DNA of 64,000 bases. Source: Desulfuromonadaceae bacterium (lineage in GTDB: Bacteria; Desulfobacterota; Desulfuromonadia; Geobacterales; Pseudopelobacteraceae). Position numbers and translations under genes: made by a program. Under the pieces are notes generated by a model, which saw only the letters and a program-made list of their open reading frames with translations, ran no database searches and was not told the origin of the DNA. Within the stretch, counting starts at the first letter, position 1; the number at the start of each line of letters is the position of its first letter. Shown piece after piece: positions 49,603 to 58,038 of the stretch. The stretch covers positions 1 through 64,000 of the forward strand of contig JAQTZV010000026.1 of assembly GCA_028687585.1 (NCBI GenBank). Reading direction: 5' to 3'.

Positions 49603-50897
49603 GCTGTTACCGCCTTTCTCCGGTCTTTCATATCAATAACCTTTGCCGGTTCTTTTGACGTCTGCTTCGCTGCATTCTCAATCACCATCTTCACCGCCAG
49701 CACAACTGACGAGGGGCGGATAATACAATCAATTATCAAGTCCGTAATCTCCTGCATCTTCTTGTGTGGAACGCTCTGCTCGAAGTCAAATATATATCCG
49801 CCGGTTACATCCTGGATTGAATGATTCACAAGACGCTTGATAAGGGTTTCAGATATGCCAAGACTCGCTGCTGCACTCATAAATGTACGACGGAGGTCAT
49901 GGGCATTTACCTTGAAACCGGCCTTTGCTGATATGCTGGCTATTGCTTTCTTCGGTTCTACAAGATGCCCTGTGTCACTGGTCAGGGAGGGGAAAACAAA
50001 ATTATTCACTTTATCCAGTTTGCGCCGTTCCAAGATTTCACAGATGTAGTCAGACAAGGGCAGAGTGTGATCCTTACCGTTTTTGGTGTCTCTGGCGATC
50101 AGCGTCTTGCCCTTCAAGTCGATATCCTGCCACAAGAGCGAAAAACCCTCACTGCGTCGTAATCCAGTCAGCAACAAAAGCATGAGATAATCAGACAAAT
50201 CGTGATTGCGGTATTCTGAAAGCGCCATAAACCAATCCGGCAGTTGGTGTGCTCTTACCAGTGTTTCCCGGCGTTCTGATGGGTTCCATTTCTTGCTGGG
50301 TATCTTGGCCGGATTCTCAGGTAATAGTTGCGCATTCTGATAAAACACAGCACGGACGGTGCGGACAAACTTGTTGGCAGATTCCTTGAAACCTTTTCGG
50401 GTGATCTCGGTATGCTTCTTGACTACCATTTCATTGGTGATGCTCTTAATCGGTTTACTCAACCAGTCAGCAGCATGATTATGGATTAATCCCCGGTAAA
50501 TTTTGACGGTGTTCGGCTTCAGAGTCGGATTATCCAGAAAGTAGTTTTCCAAGGCATCTGATACGGTCAAGCCCTGTTCCCGCCGCGCCTTCTTTTCTTC
50601 ATTCGGATTAACACCGGATTCCATTTCAGCGACGATGCTCGCAGCCCGTTTACGAGCATTCAGCTTCGGGTCATCATGATCCGGTATGAACACACCATGG
50701 CTACCAATGACCACGCGAGTCATTTTGCCGTTGACGCGCTTCGCAACACAGTAAGTCGCTTTTGTCGCAGACAGACGCACCAGAAATCCCTTTATCTCCG
50801 TATCATAGACGTCCTTACGCTCTGTCGATCCTGATGCCTTGTACTCGACCAGCATTTTGTTGACTCGATCTTTGGTCAGTTTAACGCGGATGGCCAT
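49599..50897 (-). CDS. P4-like tyrosine integrase
   Basis: LTGLRRSEGFSLLWQDID, VNAHDLRRTFMSAAASLGISETLIKRLVNHSIQDVTGGYI; start at MAIRVKLTK preferred. Confidence 0.92.
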   Translation of the reverse strand: MAIRVKLTKDRVNKMLVEYKASGSTERKDVYDTEIKGFLVRLSATKATYCVAKRVNGKMTRVVIGSHGVFIPDHDDPKLNARKRAASIVAEMESGVNPNEEKKARREQGLTVSDALENYFLDNPTLKPNTVKIYRGLIHNHAADWLSKPIKSITNEMVVKKHTEITRKGFKESANKFVRTVRAVFYQNAQLLPENPAKIPSKKWNPSERRETLVRAHQLPDWFMALSEYRNHDLSDYLMLLLLTGLRRSEGFSLLWQDIDLKGKTLIARDTKNGKDHTLPLSDYICEILERRKLDKVNNFVFPSLTSDTGHLVEPKKAIASISAKAGFKVNAHDLRRTFMSAAASLGISETLIKRLVNHSIQDVTGGYIFDFEQSVPHKKMQEITDLIIDCIIRPSSVVLAVKMVIENAAKQTSKEPAKVIDMKDRRKAVTA

Positions 50898-51093
50898 TTT
50901 TACCCCCTTAAAGGTATCTTTTCTGGGTTGCGTATGGGTTGCAAAAAGGCACTGGGCTGCACATGGGTTGCAGTAAAATTGAAATATATCTGGGTTACAA
51001 CTAGAAACCAATATACAACTATCTATTTAAAATACAAGGATTTTAGCAACGAATAGGGGAAGGATAGAAACGCATAATATATAGAGAAAAGAA

Positions 51094-51138
51094 CTCCTAA
51101 GGAAGGGGCCGGTCGTTCGAATCGACTCGGGGACGCCA
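51094..51138 (+). other. 3' fragment of tRNA-Arg(CCU): island attachment site
   Basis: CTCCTAAGGaaggggccGGTCGttcgaatCGACTCGGGGACGCCA: anticodon loop with CCT, T-arm, acceptor 3' strand and CCA, but no 5' half. Confidence 0.75.
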
Positions 51139-51143
51139 ATAAA

Positions 51144-51180
51144 AACAGGCACTTGCAATGATATTTTGCAGGTGCCTGTT
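51144..51180 (+). terminator. Strong hairpin downstream of tRNA fragment
   Basis: AACAGGCACtTGCAA..TTGCAgGTGCCTGTT then ctgtttt. Confidence 0.75.
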
Positions 51181-51436
51181 CTGTTTTGTGACATAAGTTG
51201 TACTTTAGTTGTACTTTTGCAGCTTGCTACCGCCTTAAATATCCTTCTGACATTTATTTACATTTATTTAACCGGGATGAAAACATCCAGGTTATGCGCG
51301 TGACCTTCACTCCATATACCCGCCGCTATACAGACACATCCTCCTGGATGGTTATGGAGCTTTGAAGAACTTCGCCTTCTCGCCCGGATATGCCTGCCTC
51401 GTATGCTATTTCTGTTCGTCAGGCCGGGGGTTCCGG

Positions 51437-51454
51437 AGTGATTAAATAATCACT
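51437..51454. promoter_or_regulatory. Palindrome AGTGATTA-AA-TAATCACT
   Basis: Perfect 8-bp arms. Confidence 0.4.
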
Positions 51455-51610
51455 TTGCATTCTGCTTCAATAAAATACGGTTATTAACCAATCTAATAAT
51501 ATTAAATTTAAATAGAATATTCGTTAAATATAATCACAACTCACTGTTATTAAAACAAATACTAGAATGATTAAATTTAGAATCTTTTTTTAGATCTTAT
51601 TATTTTATTG

Positions 51611-51639
51611 TTGACATGTCATTTTAAGAAGAATATAAA
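51611..51639 (+). promoter_or_regulatory. Sigma70 promoter TTGACA-N17-TATAAA
   Basis: Near-consensus boxes with 17-bp spacer. Confidence 0.75.
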
Positions 51640-51642
51640 AAG

Positions 51643-51660
51643 CTAGAACGATCGTTCTAG
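51643..51660. promoter_or_regulatory. Putative TetR operator CTAGAACGATCGTTCTAG
   Basis: Perfect 18-bp palindrome just after the -10 box, upstream of the TetR gene. Confidence 0.7.
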
Positions 51661-51811
51661 CAATTCAATCAATAAGGCTGATGTTTACTAATTACTTGTA
51701 TATCACTATGGCATAGGTCCTCTATTATAGGGCCTTTAAGTTACTATTTTGCTAGTCGCTTAAATAGAACAAGTGATCGATCTAAAAACATCGGTATAAG
51801 GGGTAGTCAAA

Positions 51812-52495
51812 ATGTCGGGAGTAAAAAATAAAAGTGTGAATTCAACTTTGAACTCTGCCGCCAAAACAAAAAAAATAAAAATTGGTCGCCGCGAAGAACT
51901 GATTCAGACCGCGGTGGATTTTTTTTCAGAAAACGGTTTTCAGGGAACTTCAGTCCGCGACATAGCAAATAAACTCGGTGTTAGCATCTCTGTCATTTAC
52001 CACTACTTCAATAATAAAGAGGAGCTTTGGTCTGCGATTATTGAATATTCGGTTAAGCATCTGCCGGAAAAACTGGAGTTGGCGGTTATGGGGGGAGGCC
52101 ATGCACTGGAACGATTGAGGCGTCTACTGCGCGCTCATCTGACCGCTTCGTCGAACTACTCAAAGGAAACAATAATTTTCCTCAGTAAACAGGATCGAAT
52201 TTCGGAAACTGGCGAACTTGCCAGCAAGGAAATTGAAATCAAGGTGCTTTACATCTACGTACAAATCCTTGAAGAACTGCAGCGTGAAGGTTTGGTGAAA
52301 GCCCACAACACCAAAATTCTGGCGTTCAACATCCTCGGCGTTATCAATTGGTATTTGCGTTGGTATCGCTCGGATGGTCCCTTGACGGCCGACGCGCTTT
52401 ATGAAGAAATCATTACGTTCATTCTGTATGGGTCGGTGGGGGTTCCTCCGGGGAGCGAACAAATCTCCCGTCTATCGAACCAACAGAATACATAA
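51812..52495 (+). CDS. TetR/AcrR family regulator
   Basis: GRREELIQTAVDFFSENGFQGTSVRDIANKLGVSISVIYHYFNNKEELWSAI. Confidence 0.93.
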   Translation: MSGVKNKSVNSTLNSAAKTKKIKIGRREELIQTAVDFFSENGFQGTSVRDIANKLGVSISVIYHYFNNKEELWSAIIEYSVKHLPEKLELAVMGGGHALERLRRLLRAHLTASSNYSKETIIFLSKQDRISETGELASKEIEIKVLYIYVQILEELQREGLVKAHNTKILAFNILGVINWYLRWYRSDGPLTADALYEEIITFILYGSVGVPPGSEQISRLSNQQNT

Positions 52496-52515
52496 AAATA
52501 TACGGGGGGGGGAAC

Positions 52516-54543
52516 ATGGGTTTTACTGTCGATATAGATACCGGCGGCACTTTCACAGATGGCTTCATAACCTGCGGCGACGATTTACGGACGGTTAAAA
52601 CACCGACGACGCCACATGATCTGACGGTTTGTTTCATGGAGTGTATCAAAGAAGCCGCAAAAGCATTCGGGCTGCCCCTGGCAGATTTCCTGTATGACAC
52701 TCAGATCATACGCTTTTCAAACACGATCGGAACCAATTCGATAATCCAGCGCGACGGGCCAAAAATTGGTTTACTCGTAAGCGCCGGGCACGAAGAACTG
52801 GCACCGACACAGGATCCGGACGGCAAGAAACCGCTGATCCCGCCGGACATGTTGGCAAGCATCCATGAAGAAACTTTCGAGAGCGGCCGCGTACACAAGA
52901 CGCCGGATGCTGCATCGGTTCTGGAAGCGGCACAGGGCTTGATCGACCGCGGTGCTCGTTGCCTGGTAGTGGCGCTCAATCACGCTGATGTCAATCCGAC
53001 CAACGAGCGTATGGTCCGCGAGACAATTAAGCGAGAGTATCCACGATACTATTTAGGCTCAGTGCCGGTATTTCTCAGCAGCGATATCATTCAGCGATCC
53101 GGTTATCGTGAGCGATTGAATACAGCCGTTCTGAACGCCTACATCCACGGCAAGTTAACTCGTTTGCTTTACAAGGCAGAAGAGGACCTCAGAAGACATC
53201 ATTACCGGGGCCAGCTTTTTATCGGACACAATAACGGCGCCGTGGCACGCGTAGCCAAAACTCGTGCTATCAATACTTATAACTCTGGTCCAGCGGCGGG
53301 TCTGTTGGGTGCTGGGGAGATCGGAGCACTTTATGGCGCACGTTGCGTTTTGTCGGGCGATATGGGCGGTACGTCATTCGACATAGGCCATGTAATAGAG
53401 CAAGAGCCGAGCTACGCACTTCGACCGGACGTAGAGGGATTTCAGTGCAATCTGCCGATGTTGGCTATTCGTGCGCTTGGCGCAGGTGGTGGTTCCATTG
53501 CCGAGGTGAAGGATGGCGTTCTCCATGTCGGACCGCAATCAGCCGGAGCACTGCCCGGTCCGGCCTGTTTCAGTCTGGGTGGCAAGCGCGCAACTGTTAC
53601 CGACGCTAATCTCGTACTCGGTTGGTTGGATCCGGACTACTTTCTGGGCGGAGCAAAAAAGCTCAATCTTGAGAAGGCGCGGGAGGCGATCGAGAGCGAC
53701 GTGTCCAAACCATTGGGAATTTCAGTGGAAGAGGCTGCCTGGCTGGTGAAGGAGAAAGTAGAGGAGAATGTTGGTGTGGAATTGAAAAAAATGCGTGCTG
53801 CCATGGGTCCTCATCCTGATCCAATGCTGGTGGTCTATGGCGGTGCCGGTCCTCTGCACAGTTGCGAGATCGCACGGCACGCGGACGTTTCTACACTGGT
53901 AGTGACCCCGTTCTCTGCGGTCTTTTCGGCGTACTCATCGTCCTTGATGGATGTTGGCCATCTGTACTATCGACGGCTTGACATGGAACTTCATGCAGAT
54001 GCTGATATGGGAATATTGCACAAGGTCATAGATGAACTGCGTAGTCGAGCATTGCAGGACATGCGCGGTGAAGGGTTTGAAGCGGACTCAATAGTATGGA
54101 TGTTTGAGTTGATCGTCTGCACAGCGGAGGGCGCGGAAATAAAACTCGGAGCGCCGTGCGATTTTCACAAAAGCCCGGAAGCAATCAGCTTGGTGCTGCA
54201 ACGAGCCGCGACCATGTTGTCTGTATCACCAGACACCCCCATAGTTCTTTCTACTCTCGGTGTATTTGGAAAAGCGTCGGTCCCGCATTACAGGCCGCAA
54301 GAAATCGCTCTCGCGAAATCGCATGTCGATGCAGCGCGGTCTGGGTCTCGTGCGGTGTACCAGGGGAGAGAGCACGGTGTGACCGATATCCCTGTTTACA
54401 ACCGTGAACGTATGGGCAACGGGCACAAGGTCATCGGTCCAGTCATCGTCGAATCGCGACAGACGACCATGGTGATCCCGGCAGGATGGCACGTGCGTGT
54501 CGATGGATTTAATAACGCACTGATAGAGAGGAGCGCCCAATGA
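52516..54543 (+). CDS. Hydantoinase A/oxoprolinase family, acetophenone carboxylase Apc1-like subunit
   Basis: VDIDTGGTFTDGFITCGD...LSGDMGGTSFDIGHV; gene order matches apc. Confidence 0.85.
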   Translation: MGFTVDIDTGGTFTDGFITCGDDLRTVKTPTTPHDLTVCFMECIKEAAKAFGLPLADFLYDTQIIRFSNTIGTNSIIQRDGPKIGLLVSAGHEELAPTQDPDGKKPLIPPDMLASIHEETFESGRVHKTPDAASVLEAAQGLIDRGARCLVVALNHADVNPTNERMVRETIKREYPRYYLGSVPVFLSSDIIQRSGYRERLNTAVLNAYIHGKLTRLLYKAEEDLRRHHYRGQLFIGHNNGAVARVAKTRAINTYNSGPAAGLLGAGEIGALYGARCVLSGDMGGTSFDIGHVIEQEPSYALRPDVEGFQCNLPMLAIRALGAGGGSIAEVKDGVLHVGPQSAGALPGPACFSLGGKRATVTDANLVLGWLDPDYFLGGAKKLNLEKAREAIESDVSKPLGISVEEAAWLVKEKVEENVGVELKKMRAAMGPHPDPMLVVYGGAGPLHSCEIARHADVSTLVVTPFSAVFSAYSSSLMDVGHLYYRRLDMELHADADMGILHKVIDELRSRALQDMRGEGFEADSIVWMFELIVCTAEGAEIKLGAPCDFHKSPEAISLVLQRAATMLSVSPDTPIVLSTLGVFGKASVPHYRPQEIALAKSHVDAARSGSRAVYQGREHGVTDIPVYNRERMGNGHKVIGPVIVESRQTTMVIPAGWHVRVDGFNNALIERSAQ

Positions 54544-54884
54544 AAATTCGCATCACTGAATACCTAAATGTTGACCTCGCTTCCGAGCAGTGGGAATGCC
54601 ACGCTTGCGGCCATGAGCTGGCCGATGCACGCACTAACTATAAACATGGTTGCCTGGTGGCGGAGGTGCCGATTGAAGAGGCCCATCCCGGGATGACCGG
54701 AGCCGAATTCTCATTTTCGCCCGATCCTGATTACTGCCGTCTGATCGAGTTTTATTGCCCTGGCTGCGGCACAACTATCGAAAATGAGTATCTGCCCCCT
54801 GGACATCCAATTACGAATGATATCGAACTCGATATTACGGCGTTGAAAGCGCGTCATGTGGTTGTAGAAGGTGCCGCGCAATGA
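54540..54884 (+). CDS. Acetone/acetophenone carboxylase small (gamma/Apc2-like) subunit
   Basis: WECHACGHEL...FYCPGCGTTIENEY zinc-binding CxxC pairs; overlaps both neighbours. Confidence 0.75.
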   Translation: MKIRITEYLNVDLASEQWECHACGHELADARTNYKHGCLVAEVPIEEAHPGMTGAEFSFSPDPDYCRLIEFYCPGCGTTIENEYLPPGHPITNDIELDITALKARHVVVEGAAQ

Positions 54885-55741
54885 GATTCTTCGAAAACAT
54901 TTCAAAGGGTGTCGATCCGCAGCGTCCGGCCTGGATTCCGTTTCTGGATTCACTCGCTGCCGGGATGGAAGGATGCTCGCTGGAAGAAATGCTCCATGAC
55001 CCTACACTTTGGGCAAACGCAGTGCCGAGGGCCGCGCGCCTCGTGAGCGCGGACGCAGTGGCCATCGGCTTTATGCCTGGCCTTTGCGCGGCAGCCTTCG
55101 ACACCGACAGGCTGGAACCTTGGAACGATACATTGTTGGAGTCGCTGCTAGAAACCGCTCATCGCCTTGTTGAGATAGAACATCCGGTCAGGGACGTGAT
55201 CGTAGCTATTAGTGGTCCAGCGACACTGGCTCTCCGCGTGCTCAATTCGGCACCGGACCGCAGTGCACTGGATGAGCTGAAGCCGGGCCTGGTGAAGACG
55301 TTGGAAAAACTCTGCGCATGCCGACCCGACATGGTGGTCCTGGATGAATATTTGGAGCAGGAAATGATTGTTGCGACCCCGGACTTCAGGCGATTCTGCA
55401 ACACATTAAAGAATGTCACCGGATACTTCAACGTCGCTCTGGGGCTGAGGGTGAGTGGGTACGAACGAGCAGAAGACGCTGTGAGAGATCTCGGCATCCT
55501 GAAGATCGATCATCTGTTGCTCGGCGCATCCGCCGATGGCAACACGCCTAGCCTGACGCCAGAATTTCTGGGAATGACGCGGGATTCTGGCTGGAAGAGT
55601 TTGGGATTGCCGGTTGTTGCGGGACTCCAGCCAGAGGGACTTGAATCACCTGGGTTGCACTGTTACTACACTTCAGCGGGACAGGATACCTATGCCGAGC
55701 GACTGCGCTTGATCGGTGCGGCGCTGACGAGTCGGATGTAA
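54881..55741 (+). CDS. Apc5-like / uroporphyrinogen-decarboxylase-like protein
   Basis: 286 aa; position and size; YYTSAGQDTYAERLRLIGAAL. Confidence 0.5.
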   Translation: MRFFENISKGVDPQRPAWIPFLDSLAAGMEGCSLEEMLHDPTLWANAVPRAARLVSADAVAIGFMPGLCAAAFDTDRLEPWNDTLLESLLETAHRLVEIEHPVRDVIVAISGPATLALRVLNSAPDRSALDELKPGLVKTLEKLCACRPDMVVLDEYLEQEMIVATPDFRRFCNTLKNVTGYFNVALGLRVSGYERAEDAVRDLGILKIDHLLLGASADGNTPSLTPEFLGMTRDSGWKSLGLPVVAGLQPEGLESPGLHCYYTSAGQDTYAERLRLIGAALTSRM

Positions 55742-55791
55742 AGAACCAACCCGCAACCAGAAGGGCGGGGATGAAACGGAGGAGAACGATT

Positions 55792-57930
55792 ATGGGTTTC
55801 AATGTAGGGGTTGATATAGGTGGAACGTTTACCGATTTTTGTTCCGTAGGAGATGATGGACGGAGCACCGTCTACAAAACGCCGACCACTCATTACGACC
55901 TTTCGGTCGGTTTCATGCGTGGAATGCACGAACTGGGGAAACGATCCGGTCTTGCTGCACGGGAATATCTTGCCCAGGTTCATGCCCTGCGCTATTCGAC
56001 AACAGTGGGCACTAACGCTCTCATCGAACACAGCGGCCCCAAGCTTGGCTTAATAACCACCGCAGGTTTTGAAGACACCATTTTTATCGGCCGCTCGCGT
56101 AGTTGGGCTGACGGTCTCCCGGTCCATGAGGCACGCGACATGTCCCGTATTGTCAAGCCGCTGCCACTCGTCAATCCGGATATGGTTGTCGGGATTCACG
56201 AGCGTATCGACTGCAAAGGTAATGTGATCGCACCGTTATCACGACAAAATGTACTCGACAAACTCCAACAGCTTGTTGACAAGGGAGCAATGGGCTTTGT
56301 GGTGAGCCTGATGTGGTCGTTCCTCAATCCCGAGCACGAGCGCATGATCAAGCAGATTATCGAAGAGGAATATCCCGAGGATTATCTGGGCGCGATGCCT
56401 GTGACGCTGTCGAGCGAGATTTCACCGAAGGCCGGTGAATACACACGAACAATGACCACTGTAGTGAATGCTTACATCCACAGCATAATGGCCGAAAACC
56501 TCAATCGGCTCGGCAATGAACTGCGTGATGGCGGCTACACACGACCGCTGATTCTTGTGCACAACACCGGCGGCACGAAGAAAGTGTCGAGAACCAAGGC
56601 AGTACTGACTCATAATGCAGGTCCAGTTGCCGGTATGTACGGTTCTACGACCGTAGGACGACTTTGCGGTTACGATAATATTGTATTCACCGACATGGGC
56701 GGTACGTCTTTCGACATCGGCGTAATCGTTTCTGGCGAACTGCGCGCCCACGACTTCATTCCGGTCATAGACCGCTGGCGCACGAACATCCCTGCCATAG
56801 AAGTCAAATCGATCGGCGCGGGAGGAGGCTCAATAGCATGGATCAACGAACTGATGGGCAATGCCCTCGAAGTTGGTCCGCAATCTGCCGGATCCATGCC
56901 CGGTCCGGCCTGCTACGACAAAGGCGGCAACGAGGCAACGGTAACCGACGCCGACCTGGTGTTGGGCTACCTCAATCCAGACAACTATCTGGCTGGTGAA
57001 ATGCTGCTTGATGTGGAGCTGTCGCGCCAAGCCATCGAAACGCATATTGCCGGTCCGCTTGGTATCAGCGTACTAGAGGCGGCACACCGTATCCGGCGTC
57101 TGGTTGACGCTCGCATGGGCCAGGAGGTCTTCAACGAGGTTGCCCTCAAGGGACACGATCCGCGTAAATTTGTGGTATTCGCCTGTGGCGGTGCCGGCGC
57201 CGCGCATGCCTGTGGGTATGCGCCGTATGTCGGTGCCCGGACCGTAGTGGTTCCCGCGGTGGCCTCCGTCTTCGGAGCTTTCGGTGCATCAACAATGCAG
57301 ATTCGGCAGGTTTGGGACGTATCCCGCACAATGAAGTTGTTTCGCTGGGATAAACAGGCCTACCTCGACGATCTCGACGGCTTTAACAAGGTGGTCCACG
57401 ATCTTAAAGATCTGGCGGTGCGCGATCTCCGTCTGGAAGGTTTCCGCGAGGAACAGATTGAATTCTGTCTGCAGTTGGATATGCGCTACGGCAGTCAATA
57501 CAACATGACGAAAATCGAGACACCGCGTCTGGTGCTGCAGGGAGTAGAGGACGTGCACGAATTGTGCGAACTGTTCACCCGTTGCTATTCCGAGATTTAC
57601 TCCCCCGAGGCCGCCTTTCCAGTTGGCGGGATCAACGTCGAGTGCTTCTATCTCGCGGCGTCTGTGCGCCAGGAGCGGGCGGAGTTTCACAAAGATTCTT
57701 TGTCCGGCGCAGATGCACTGAAAGCGCTAAGCGGCTCCCGTCCTGCCTGTTTTGACCCGGCTGCCGGTTTGATGGATACGCCGGTGTACAACTGGTCGGC
57801 GCTAATGCCAGGGAATGTTATTCATGGCCCCGTGCTGATCGAGGCACCGGAAACTACCTATGTGATCGAACGCGGATGGACTTACACCATGGACCCATGG
57901 CGCAACGGCATTCTCAAACAAAATGCATGA
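55792..57930 (+). CDS. Hydantoinase A/oxoprolinase family, Apc3-like subunit
   Basis: MGFNVGVDIGGTFTDFCSVG...FTDMGGTSFDIGVI; start at MGFNVG preferred to 55771. Confidence 0.85.
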   Translation: MGFNVGVDIGGTFTDFCSVGDDGRSTVYKTPTTHYDLSVGFMRGMHELGKRSGLAAREYLAQVHALRYSTTVGTNALIEHSGPKLGLITTAGFEDTIFIGRSRSWADGLPVHEARDMSRIVKPLPLVNPDMVVGIHERIDCKGNVIAPLSRQNVLDKLQQLVDKGAMGFVVSLMWSFLNPEHERMIKQIIEEEYPEDYLGAMPVTLSSEISPKAGEYTRTMTTVVNAYIHSIMAENLNRLGNELRDGGYTRPLILVHNTGGTKKVSRTKAVLTHNAGPVAGMYGSTTVGRLCGYDNIVFTDMGGTSFDIGVIVSGELRAHDFIPVIDRWRTNIPAIEVKSIGAGGGSIAWINELMGNALEVGPQSAGSMPGPACYDKGGNEATVTDADLVLGYLNPDNYLAGEMLLDVELSRQAIETHIAGPLGISVLEAAHRIRRLVDARMGQEVFNEVALKGHDPRKFVVFACGGAGAAHACGYAPYVGARTVVVPAVASVFGAFGASTMQIRQVWDVSRTMKLFRWDKQAYLDDLDGFNKVVHDLKDLAVRDLRLEGFREEQIEFCLQLDMRYGSQYNMTKIETPRLVLQGVEDVHELCELFTRCYSEIYSPEAAFPVGGINVECFYLAASVRQERAEFHKDSLSGADALKALSGSRPACFDPAAGLMDTPVYNWSALMPGNVIHGPVLIEAPETTYVIERGWTYTMDPWRNGILKQNA

Positions 57931-58038
57931 CCCCTACCCCTGATAAGCAGGAGAGTGCGTTAGCCAAATTATTTTCTGAAATATATGTGGAATATAATTT
58001 GTAATTTACTAACGAGAGAACGACAAGGAGACTTGAGC

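Noticed and set aside
51094-51138. Complete tRNA gene
   Set aside because: The sequence upstream of the anticodon loop does not form a D-arm or acceptor 5' strand (GTCCCCG expected).
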